Assembly (NCBI GenBank): GCA_934202965.1
Contig: CAKPYN010000007.1
Location: 26,194-90,193 of the forward strand
Direction of reading: 5' to 3'
Origin: an uncultured Megasphaera sp.
Lineage (GTDB): Bacteria; Bacillota; Negativicutes; Veillonellales; Megasphaeraceae
DNA: 64,000 nt
Part shown: piece by piece, positions 1 to 6,479 of the stretch
How positions within the stretch are numbered: the first letter of the stretch is position 1
Layout: each line of letters starts with the position of its first letter
The notes under the pieces: model-generated
Told to the model about the DNA's origin: nothing
The model's input: the letters and a program-made list of their open reading frames with translations, nothing else
The model's database searches: none
Position numbers and translations under genes: made by a program

Positions 1-976
1 TGGTTTCATCAAAGCCGCCAACTGCATCATACTGCATAATCTCCCGCCCAAATGAAACGATACCGGAAATAGCATTTAACTCATGCCGCAGCGTCCGTGC
101 CAACATAACGGCGCGGCCAACTAGTTCATTGCCATGCAGTGCTGCCTGCTGACGCGCACTATCCAATGATGCTAAAAACCAATATTGCGGACTCGTTGAT
201 TGTACAACTGCCATTGCCGCACTGACGCGATCTAGCAGCGGAAATCCTCGTCGGCAATGAAGCATAGAAGTCTGCGTCAACGATCCCATCAATTTATGTG
301 TGCTTTGCGCCACACAATCAGCTCCGCAGCGCAAGGCTTCTAACGGCAAAGCGGAATGAAATGGCAAATGGGCCCCATGCGCTTCATCCACAAGGACAAA
401 TAAACCATGTGCATGAGCATACGCAGCCAATTCTGTCAATTTTCCAGCAATACCATCATAGGTTGGATACGTAAATACAACCGCTTTAGCCTTGGGATGC
501 ATGGCAATTGCCTGTTTTAACGATTGTATATCCGGCCCCAATGATACTTGTTCCTTTACAGCAAAGCGGCTTTCCATATATACAGGCACGGCCCCGCTTA
601 AGATAAGACCGCCTATCACACTGCGATGGGCTTCTCTAGGAATAATAATTTCATCACCATCATGACAAACAGCCAATATCATCGCTTCAACACACGCAGT
701 CGTTCCATTAATAGAAAAAAATGTTTTGCCTGCACCATACAAATCAGCTGCTAGCTCCATGGCTTCTTTTAACGAATCCTCTGGCTGAAATAAATCATCT
801 AATGCATACATAACGCCCAAGTCACGACGCAGGGCATTTCCAAACAGTTCTTTCTGATATGGTGAAATTCCTTTACCAATCTTATGTCCCGGCGTGTGAA
901 AGGGCATCATTCTCTTTTGACAATATAATTCTAACGCCTCTACAAAAGGCGCTTGTTTTTGTTTTTCTATATTCAT
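1..976 (-). CDS. Orn/Lys/Arg decarboxylase, PLP-dependent (3' end beyond window)
   Basis: The N-terminal 325 residues are present; the gene continues past the left edge. It belongs to the fold-type I basic amino acid decarboxylases (Firmicute SpeA/YaaO type), which decarboxylate arginine, lysine or ornithine in the cytoplasm to give polyamines or their precursors. Visible features are the N-terminal PFHTPGHK motif, a DEAHG motif for the PLP nitrogen, and STHK, whose lysine should carry PLP. The substrate cannot be told from sequence. The ATG at 976 lies 9 bp after the stop of the Nudix gene, so the two are probably co-transcribed. Polyamines matter in Negativicutes because their peptidoglycan is polyamine-modified and SLH domains bind it, but a link to that process is only inference. 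Confidence 0.88.
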   Translation of the reverse strand, partial: MNIEKQKQAPFVEALELYCQKRMMPFHTPGHKIGKGISPYQKELFGNALRRDLGVMYALDDLFQPEDSLKEAMELAADLYGAGKTFFSINGTTACVEAMILAVCHDGDEIIIPREAHRSVIGGLILSGAVPVYMESRFAVKEQVSLGPDIQSLKQAIAMHPKAKAVVFTYPTYDGIAGKLTELAAYAHAHGLFVLVDEAHGAHLPFHSALPLEALRCGADCVAQSTHKLMGSLTQTSMLHCRRGFPLLDRVSAAMAVVQSTSPQYWFLASLDSARQQAALHGNELVGRAVMLARTLRHELNAISGIVSFGREIMQYDAVGGFDET

Positions 977-985
977 TATCGTATC

Positions 986-1441
986 TCACCGTTTTGCTAA
1001 AAAATCTTCCAATAAAGCGTAACTTTTTCCATAGGCAAACTGCTTCATGCGCTGTAGAGACCGTTGTAATGACCCATGAATACGGTATGACGTAAATTCA
1101 TCCGGCGTCACCCACTGATACGCAATATGTTCATCAGAAATAATAACTTGCGCAGTCTTTGCCTGAGCCGTAAAGATGACGCCATTTAAAAATTGGCCAT
1201 CTCTTTTTTGGTAACTCCAGATTCCGGCAGGTGCTTCTATTTCAATATCTAATCCCGTTTCCTCATAAACTTCGCGACGCAGTCCGGTTTCAAAATTTTC
1301 TGTGAATCGTAATCCCCCTCCCGGAAATTCCCAATGATGCAGTCCTTCAGCATCATTTTTTTGCAGCAATAATAATTTCCCTTCAAAAAAAATCATTGCC
1401 TTTACGCTTAATCCCATCAATACATTTGCTTCCTGCGCCAT
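986..1441 (-). CDS. Nudix hydrolase (MutT/8-oxo-dGTPase-like)
   Basis: A 151-residue Nudix hydrolase. The Nudix box GX5EX7REUXEEXGU is visible from GGGLRFTENF through REVYEETGLD. Such enzymes cleave nucleoside diphosphate derivatives such as 8-oxo-dGTP with Mg2+; the exact substrate is not readable. The frame stays open to 1696, but the ATG at 1441 is chosen because a GGGGG element lies 8 nt before it and homologs start about here. An extended -10 promoter lies upstream at 1482-1487. It is the first gene of a two-gene unit with the decarboxylase. Confidence 0.87.
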   Translation of the reverse strand: MAQEANVLMGLSVKAMIFFEGKLLLLQKNDAEGLHHWEFPGGGLRFTENFETGLRREVYEETGLDIEIEAPAGIWSYQKRDGQFLNGVIFTAQAKTAQVIISDEHIAYQWVTPDEFTSYRIHGSLQRSLQRMKQFAYGKSYALLEDFLAKR

Positions 1442-1481
1442 AACCATATCCCCCATCCATATATGTAAAAAGTTTAGTGTT

Positions 1482-1510
1482 ATTATACCATATTCTATAG
1501 ATAGGCGAAT
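1482..1510 (-). promoter_or_regulatory. Extended -10 promoter for the Nudix-decarboxylase unit
   Basis: On the minus strand TGG precedes a perfect TATAAT (complement at 1482-1487); the -35 (TTCGCC, 17 bp upstream) is poor. This kind of TGnTATAAT promoter recurs in the window. Confidence 0.5.
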
Positions 1511-1564
1511 ATATAAGATAGCAACATATCTATTAGCAATACAGAATATCTTATATCTGTCCCA

Positions 1565-1593
1565 TTTACGTTTACACATATATCTTGTAAAAT
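1565..1593 (+). promoter_or_regulatory. Promoter of the pyridoxamine kinase gene
   Basis: TTTACG at 1565-1570, a 17-bp spacer and TAAAAT at 1588-1593, 33 bp before the start codon. Confidence 0.45.
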
Positions 1594-1625
1594 GGAAGTA
1601 CAGATGTATTTGAGGAGGTTTTATA

Positions 1626-2462
1626 ATGTCTACAAAACGAGTACTTGCCATACATGATATGTGTTCTTTTGGCCGTTGTTCATTAACTGCCGCCATTCCG
1701 GTTATTTCTGCTATGGGATTTCAAGTATGCCCATTTCCTACGGCCTTATTCAGCAATAATTTGACATATGGAGATTTCACATTTTCTGATTTTACGCCGC
1801 ATATGAAAGAATTTATGAATAAATGGACCCAACTGGGATTTTCGTACGATGCTATTTATAGCGGTTTTTTAGCTGATGCCGGCCAAATTGCCATTGTTGA
1901 AGAAGCTATTCAACGCTTTAGCAAACAGGACGGATTGATCGTCGTTGATCCGGCCATGGCGGATGACGGCAAATTATATCCTGTTTTTAAACCAGATATT
2001 GTGACCGAAATGAAACATCTCATTAGCCATGCAACTGTAATTACTCCCAACTTTACAGAAGCTTGTCTTCTTTTGGATATCCCTTATCCCAAGGAAGCGC
2101 CTTCCAATAAAACGATACTGCAGCTTTGTCAGCAATTAAGTGATAAGGGGCCAAAGAGCATCGTTATTACCAGTGTGCCTTCTACGGATGATACCATCAA
2201 AATTGTCAGCTATGACGCCAATACGGCTTCGTATGATGAATGCGTCGTTTCCCGTATTCCCTTTAGCACCTGCGGCACAGGCGACTTATTTACCAGTGTA
2301 CTCACGGGTTCTCTTTTAAACGGAATGACACTGCATCACGCTGTACAAAAAGCTGCTGATTTTCTGGCCTATGCTATTCATTATACCTATGAATCCGGTT
2401 CCGATTACCGTGAAGGCGTTCAAGTTGAACCTTGCCTAGCACATTTAATGGAAATGAAATAA
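1626..2462 (+). CDS. Pyridoxamine/pyridoxal kinase (PfkB/ThiD-like)
   Basis: A 278-residue ribokinase-superfamily vitamin B6 kinase that phosphorylates pyridoxamine/pyridoxal in the salvage of PLP. The N-terminus VLAIHDMCSFGRCSL is typical of the Firmicute pyridoxamine kinases. The C-terminal STCGTGDLF motif holds the anion hole and the catalytic Asp. A strong GGAGG lies 7 nt before the ATG. It stands alone and converges on the rplL operon. Although PLP enzymes are encoded next door and at 10.7 kb, no co-regulation is visible. Confidence 0.88.
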   Translation: MSTKRVLAIHDMCSFGRCSLTAAIPVISAMGFQVCPFPTALFSNNLTYGDFTFSDFTPHMKEFMNKWTQLGFSYDAIYSGFLADAGQIAIVEEAIQRFSKQDGLIVVDPAMADDGKLYPVFKPDIVTEMKHLISHATVITPNFTEACLLLDIPYPKEAPSNKTILQLCQQLSDKGPKSIVITSVPSTDDTIKIVSYDANTASYDECVVSRIPFSTCGTGDLFTSVLTGSLLNGMTLHHAVQKAADFLAYAIHYTYESGSDYREGVQVEPCLAHLMEMK

Positions 2463-2597
2463 AGTATATGACATAAAAAGAGAATGTAACATCATTCACT
2501 ATAATATTTCTTTAAAAGTTTTTAGTTGTTCCTTTGAAGTTTGAAGAAAATAAACGGCAATACTGCAAACGATACACGTAAAGCAGGATGCCAAAAA

Positions 2598-2650
2598 GGC
2601 AATAACAAAACGAGAATTTTTTTAATCCGTTTTGTTATTGCCCTTTTTTA
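2598..2650 (+). terminator. Intrinsic terminator after the pyridoxamine kinase
   Basis: A 15-bp perfect stem (GGCAATAACAAAACG with its complement) and a 15-nt loop, followed by T6. The opposite strand also has a T5 tract, so it may act in both directions between the convergent units. Confidence 0.85.
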
Positions 2651-2710
2651 TTTTCCAGTAAACATACTCTCGATAACAAGAAGGGAGCTACAGAAACAAG
2701 CATTGGCAAT

Positions 2711-2760
2711 AAAATAAAAAAAGCCCTGCAAACCGCACGTTCATGCGGTTCGCAGAGCCC
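2711..2760 (-). terminator. Terminator of the rplJ-rplL unit
   Basis: On the minus strand GGGCTCTGCGAACCGCA and its inverted arm form a hairpin followed by TTTTTTATTTT, directly after rplL. It marks the end of the ribosomal operon, with no rpoB behind it. Confidence 0.88.
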
Positions 2761-2778
2761 ATCATTTCACAAGGGAAA

Positions 2779-3147
2779 TTATTTCAATTCAACAGAAGCG
2801 CCTGCTTCTTCGAGTTTAGCTTTGAGAGCTTCAGCGTCAGCTTTAGCAACGCCTTCTTTAACAGCTTTAGGAGCGCCGTCAACGAGAGCTTTAGCTTCTT
2901 TCAAGCCAAGGCCAGTTACTTCACGAACAACTTTGATTACGCCGATTTTTTTGTCGCCAGCAGATGTGAGGACAACGTCGAATTCGGATTTTTCTTCAGC
3001 AGCAGCGCCGCCAGCAGCAGGAGCTGCTGCAACAGCTACAGGAGCAGCAGCAGATACGCCGAATTTTTCTTCCATATCTTTTACGAGTTCGGAAAGTTCC
3101 AAAACAGTCATGTTTTCAATGGCTTGCATGATTTCTTCTTTAGTCAT
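2779..3147 (-). CDS. rplL: Large-subunit ribosomal protein L7/L12
   Basis: A 122-residue L7/L12, the multicopy stalk protein that recruits translation factor GTPases. The N-terminal dimerisation domain, an Ala/Gly/Pro-rich hinge (about residues 38-55) and the C-terminal factor-binding domain with GLGLKEAKALVD are all visible. The ATG at 3147 is chosen because GGAGG lies 9 nt upstream and the protein starts MTKEEIMQAIE as in homologs. It lies 83 bp after rplJ and is followed by a strong terminator. In most Firmicutes rpoB follows here; in this genome it does not. Confidence 0.97.
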   Translation of the reverse strand: MTKEEIMQAIENMTVLELSELVKDMEEKFGVSAAAPVAVAAAPAAGGAAAEEKSEFDVVLTSAGDKKIGVIKVVREVTGLGLKEAKALVDGAPKAVKEGVAKADAEALKAKLEEAGASVELK

Positions 3148-3230
3148 TTTAAAATACCTCCATAGTATCAATTTGTAAATATTTCAGTTTTGTTAGTTTC
3201 GCATTGCGATTCAATCTCTATTACGCCGCA

Positions 3231-3788
3231 TTAAGCACTTTCTTGTTCTGCTTTTTTAGCACGTACTGCGTCAAGCACATAAACCATATTGCGGATGTTG
3301 CCCTGAAGTACGTTGACGAGGCCAGAGATAGGAGCCTGCATGCTGCCAACGATTTTTGCGATAAGTTCGTCGCGGCTTGGCAAGTTTGCCAATGCGTCAA
3401 CAGATGCTTTGTCGATAACTTGACCGTCAGCAATACCGACTTTAACGGTAATAGCTTCTGTCTTTGTTTCTTTAATGAATTCTTTGAGGATTTTAGCCGG
3501 AGCTACAACATCTTCTGTAGAATATGCGATAGCTGTCGGACCTTCGAGGAATTCATCCAATCCATTATAGCCGAGTTCGTCAGCAGCAATACGAGTTAAC
3601 GTATTTTTGATAACTTTGTATTCAACACCGCCTTCGCGGAATTTACGACGAAGTTTTGTAACTTCAGCTACACTTAAGCCGGAAAAACCGACTAAAACAG
3701 CACCCTGTGCAGACTGCAGTTTTTCTTTCATTTCTTCAACAACAGCAGCTTTTGCCGGGGATACCTGATGTTTTGCATACATAGACAT
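3231..3788 (-). CDS. rplJ: Large-subunit ribosomal protein L10
   Basis: A 185-residue L10, which anchors the L7/L12 stalk to 23S rRNA and represses its own translation by binding the leader. The N-terminal part (VLVGFSGLSVAEVTKLR) is the rRNA/leader-binding domain and the C-terminal helix carries the L12 dimers. The ATG at 3788 has AAGGAGGTG 9 nt upstream. A typical L10 leader with an attenuator hairpin lies just upstream (3835-3945), so this pair is probably regulated separately from rplK-rplA. Confidence 0.97.
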   Translation of the reverse strand: MSMYAKHQVSPAKAAVVEEMKEKLQSAQGAVLVGFSGLSVAEVTKLRRKFREGGVEYKVIKNTLTRIAADELGYNGLDEFLEGPTAIAYSTEDVVAPAKILKEFIKETKTEAITVKVGIADGQVIDKASVDALANLPSRDELIAKIVGSMQAPISGLVNVLQGNIRNMVYVLDAVRAKKAEQESA

Positions 3789-3834
3789 GTTTCGATACAC
3801 CTCCTTGATGTGGGATTTATATCGTCTTAGCAAT

Positions 3835-3945
3835 AAAAAACGGCCTCATTTGCATGAGGCCGAACTAGTCATAATCACAATCTACTAGTTTTAGCCTCAG
3901 ATGGCGGACAAGTGTCCATTATACATACCTTCAGTCTACAGCTAA
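3835..3945 (-). promoter_or_regulatory. L10 leader with attenuator hairpin
   Basis: Between rplA and rplJ the minus strand carries GGACACTTGTCCGCC and CTGAGGCTAAAACTAGT elements typical of ribosomal L10 leaders. They are followed by an 8-bp GC-rich hairpin, CGGCCTCA with its complement (3841-3862), and T6 (3835-3840). This is a textbook attenuator by which free L10-L12 complex limits read-through into rplJ-rplL. Confidence 0.85.
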
Positions 3946-3953
3946 GAGAGATA

Positions 3954-4670
3954 TTATTGTTCGTCAGCTTTTACAACACCTTTAACGCTGAACGGGTTGA
4001 TGTGAATACCAGGGCCCATCGTAGAGCTGATGGTAATCGTTTTGATGTACTGGCCTTTAGCGCCCGACGGTTTTACTTTAACAAGTGTATCGACGAGAGT
4101 CGTAAGGTTTTCAATCAATTTATTTGCATCGAAAGATTTTTTGCCAATCGGGGAATGAATGTTACCGGCTTTATCTGTGCGATATTCAACTTTCCCTGCT
4201 TTACTTTCGGAAACAGCTTTTGCAACGTCCATCGTTACAGTACCAACCTTCGGGTTAGGCATTAAGCCTTTAGGCCCGAGGATTTTACCTAAACGACCAA
4301 CTTTGCCCATCATTTTCGGTGTAGCGATTGCTACGTCGAAATCGAGCCAGCCGCCCTTGATTTTTTCAACCAAGTCGTCGCCGCCGACGAAATCAGCGCC
4401 AGCTTCTTGAGCTTGTTTTTCTTGTTCGCCTTCAGCAAATACGAGAACAGTCTTGGATTTACCAATGCCATGCGGCAGAACCAAGGCGCCACGAACCTGC
4501 TGGTCAGCATATTTCGGATCTACGTTTAAGTTTACAGCTAATTCAACAGTTTCATCAAATTTAGCTGTATCCATTTTTTTCAAGATATCTACTGCTTCAG
4601 CCGGGTCATACAATTTTGTTTTGTCGACCAATTTAGCTGCTTCAGCATATTTCTTGCCTACTTTTGCCAT
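3954..4670 (-). CDS. rplA: Large-subunit ribosomal protein L1
   Basis: A 238-residue L1 of standard length. L1 binds 23S rRNA at the exit-site stalk and can repress the rplK-rplA mRNA. The signature IATPKMMGKVGRLGKILGPK and the MPNPKVGTVT segment are intact. It starts at ATG 4670, preceded by AAGGAGG, 68 bp after rplK. Confidence 0.97.
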   Translation of the reverse strand: MAKVGKKYAEAAKLVDKTKLYDPAEAVDILKKMDTAKFDETVELAVNLNVDPKYADQQVRGALVLPHGIGKSKTVLVFAEGEQEKQAQEAGADFVGGDDLVEKIKGGWLDFDVAIATPKMMGKVGRLGKILGPKGLMPNPKVGTVTMDVAKAVSESKAGKVEYRTDKAGNIHSPIGKKSFDANKLIENLTTLVDTLVKVKPSGAKGQYIKTITISSTMGPGIHINPFSVKGVVKADEQ

Positions 4671-4738
4671 GTGTTTTCCTCCTTATGTGGTTTAGCGGGG
4701 TGATTGACCCCTTCCACGGGCAGAGAAACCGTTCGAGA

Positions 4739-5164
4739 TTAGTCGACGATTTCGATACCCATGCTGCGGGCAGTGCCTTCAATCATTTTCATAGCGGCTT
4801 CAACATCGTTAGCGTTGAGGTCCGGCATTTTTGTCGTTGCAATTTCGCGAACTTTGTCACGACCAACTTTTGCAACTTTTTTCTTGTTCGGTTCGCCCGA
4901 AGCTTTGTCGATACCAGCTGCTTTTTTCAAGAGAACAGCAGCAGGCGGTGTTTTTGTAATGAATGTAAAGGAACGGTCTTCATATACAGTAATTTCAACT
5001 GGGATAATGAAACCAGCCTGTTTTGCTGTACGTTCGTTAAATTCCTTTACGAAAGCCATAATGTTGACACCAGCCTGGCCTAATGCAGGGCCAATAGGAG
5101 GCGCCGGAGTTGCTTTGCCAGCTTCGCACTGAAGCTTAACCATTCTTGTTACTTTTTTTGCCAT
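4739..5164 (-). CDS. rplK: Large-subunit ribosomal protein L11
   Basis: A 141-residue L11, the base of the L7/L12 stalk and a part of the GTPase-associated centre and stringent-response sensing. The conserved N-terminal ATPAPPIGPALGQAGVNI and the C-terminal rRNA-binding domain (MPDLNANDVEAAMKMIEGTA) are present. It starts at ATG 5164 behind AAGGAGGTG and lies 88 bp downstream of nusG. Confidence 0.97.
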   Translation of the reverse strand: MAKKVTRMVKLQCEAGKATPAPPIGPALGQAGVNIMAFVKEFNERTAKQAGFIIPVEITVYEDRSFTFITKTPPAAVLLKKAAGIDKASGEPNKKKVAKVGRDKVREIATTKMPDLNANDVEAAMKMIEGTARSMGIEIVD

Positions 5165-5252
5165 GGTGAGTTACACCTCCTTACATTACAAGATGTGGTA
5201 AGCGAATCTTTCGATTCTCCCACTCGCGGCTTACGCCGCATTTAGAAGTATA

Positions 5253-5792
5253 TTATTCCAGACTCTTCTCAATTTGAGAGTAGTCGACTTCTACCACTGT
5301 TTCACGGCCAAACATATCAATGAGGCCTTTTACGGTACCTTTTTCTTCATTAATTTCCGTAACGGTAGCAATGCAGTTTTCAAATGAACCGGATGTGATG
5401 CGAACCTGTTCACCAATTTCGACAGAAATCTGTGTTTTCGGTTCATTGTCCATACCCTGAGTTTTCAAAATCTTTTTGACTTCATCCGGTTCCAATGGAA
5501 CGGGCTTCGTTGCCGAACCAACAAATCCTGTTACACCAGGGGTGTTGCGTACGACATACCAAGAGCGGTCATTTACTTCCATTTCGAGTACGACATAGCC
5601 CGGATACATCTTACGTTTTACCGTGCGTTTCTTGCCGTCTTTTACCTCTACGACTTCTTCCATCGGCACAAGAATTTTACTAATCGTGTCTTCTAAGTCC
5701 ATGGATTTGACCTTGCGTTCCAGTGTAGCCATTACTTTATTTTCATAACCGGAATACGTATGGATGACATACCATTTTTTATCTGATTCCAT
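5253..5792 (-). CDS. nusG: Transcription termination/antitermination protein NusG
   Basis: A 179-residue NusG with the N-terminal NGN domain (WYVIHTYSGYENKV, MYPGYVVLEM, RNTPGVTGFVG) that binds RNA polymerase and a C-terminal KOW domain (about residues 125-175). It couples transcription to translation and Rho. It lies 16 bp after secE, the usual secE-nusG pair. Confidence 0.96.
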   Translation of the reverse strand: MESDKKWYVIHTYSGYENKVMATLERKVKSMDLEDTISKILVPMEEVVEVKDGKKRTVKRKMYPGYVVLEMEVNDRSWYVVRNTPGVTGFVGSATKPVPLEPDEVKKILKTQGMDNEPKTQISVEIGEQVRITSGSFENCIATVTEINEEKGTVKGLIDMFGRETVVEVDYSQIEKSLE

Positions 5793-5808
5793 CTAAGCGC
5801 AGGCCTCC

Positions 5809-6039
5809 CTATCCGACAATATTACGAAGTAATTTAAACAACTGAGAAAATACACCATCTGATGCGCCGATAATTGCCATAACAACAATCGTTGCAACGA
5901 TAACCATAACCGTATAGTTAATCAGTTCTCTCTTTGTCGGCCAGATGACCTTCTTCATTTCTACCTTAACGCCTTGTAAAAATGACTTACCCGGATTCTT
6001 CTTATTCTTTTGTGCTGCTTTTTTAGCTGATTGTGCCAT
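5809..6039 (-). CDS. secE: Preprotein translocase subunit SecE
   Basis: A 76-residue SecE of the short single-TM type, part of the SecYEG channel. The amphipathic segment with KKVIWPTKRELINYT, the family hallmark, precedes one transmembrane helix. The ATG at 6039 is chosen over the one at 6057 because AGAGG precedes it. It sits between rpmG and nusG as in most bacteria; the tRNA-Trp often found here in other species is absent. Confidence 0.94.
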   Translation of the reverse strand: MAQSAKKAAQKNKKNPGKSFLQGVKVEMKKVIWPTKRELINYTVMVIVATIVVMAIIGASDGVFSQLFKLLRNIVG

Positions 6040-6087
6040 ATAACCTCTCACATCCAAATAAGATCAAGCAACATCTTATTTCACAAA

Positions 6088-6237
6088 TTATTTTGTTTCT
6101 TTATGTAATGTTTCTTTTTTGCAGAACGGGCAGTATTTTTTCAATTCCAAACGATCCGGATTGTTTTTCTTGTTCTTGTTCGTCCGGTAGTTACGCTGTT
6201 TGCATTCTGTGCATGCCAATGTAATCGCTGTACGCAT
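6088..6237 (-). CDS. rpmG: Large-subunit ribosomal protein L33
   Basis: A 49-residue L33 starting MRTAITLACTECKQRNY and ending in KYCPFCKKET. The four cysteines of two CxxC pairs show it is the zinc-binding form. The coding frame runs from ATG 6237, behind AGAGGTGTAAGGA, to TAA at 6088-6090. It is the first gene of rpmG-secE-nusG-rplKAJL and is driven by the promoters at 6312-6426. Confidence 0.96.
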   Translation of the reverse strand: MRTAITLACTECKQRNYRTNKNKKNNPDRLELKKYCPFCKKETLHKETK

Positions 6238-6311
6238 TCCTTACACCTCTCTTAATCGATAGTCTATGATAAATAGTCGCAAGCCGATTGCCTGCGTAAG
6301 ACTGCCTTTAT

Positions 6312-6340
6312 AATGTATCACACCTATAAGGCTAAGTCAA
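6312..6340 (-). promoter_or_regulatory. Proximal promoter of the rpmG operon
   Basis: On the minus strand TTGACT (6335-6340), a 17-bp spacer and TACATT (6312-6317), about 75 bp before rpmG. Confidence 0.65.
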
Positions 6341-6359
6341 GATTTTTTTTTTGTAACTT

Positions 6360-6391
6360 AAAAAAGCTAGGCTAACTTCTCGCGCCTAACT
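6360..6391 (-). terminator. Hairpin with T6 just downstream of the distal rpmG promoter
   Basis: AGTTAGGC and GCCTAGCT (one G-T pair) form an 8-bp stem with an 11-nt loop followed by T6. It begins where transcription from the distal promoter should start, so that transcript could end after only about 32 nt. Confidence 0.5.
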
Positions 6392-6397
6392 TTTTAT

Positions 6398-6426
6398 ATT
6401 ATATCATGCATTATAAAAACTGTCAA
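6398..6426 (-). promoter_or_regulatory. Distal consensus promoter upstream of rpmG
   Basis: A perfect consensus on the minus strand: TTGACA (6421-6426), 17 bp, TATAAT (6398-6403). It abuts the yhaN terminator. Confidence 0.75.
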
Positions 6427-6429
6427 TAC

Positions 6430-6465
6430 AAAAAGCAGCCTGTCTAATCTCATAAAGACAGACTG
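6430..6465 (-). terminator. Terminator of the yhaO-yhaN unit
   Basis: A 10-bp stem CAGTCTGTCT/AGACAGGCTG (one wobble) with a T5 tract on the minus strand, 15 bp after the yhaN stop. Confidence 0.82.
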
Positions 6466-6479
6466 TTTTTCATATGTAG

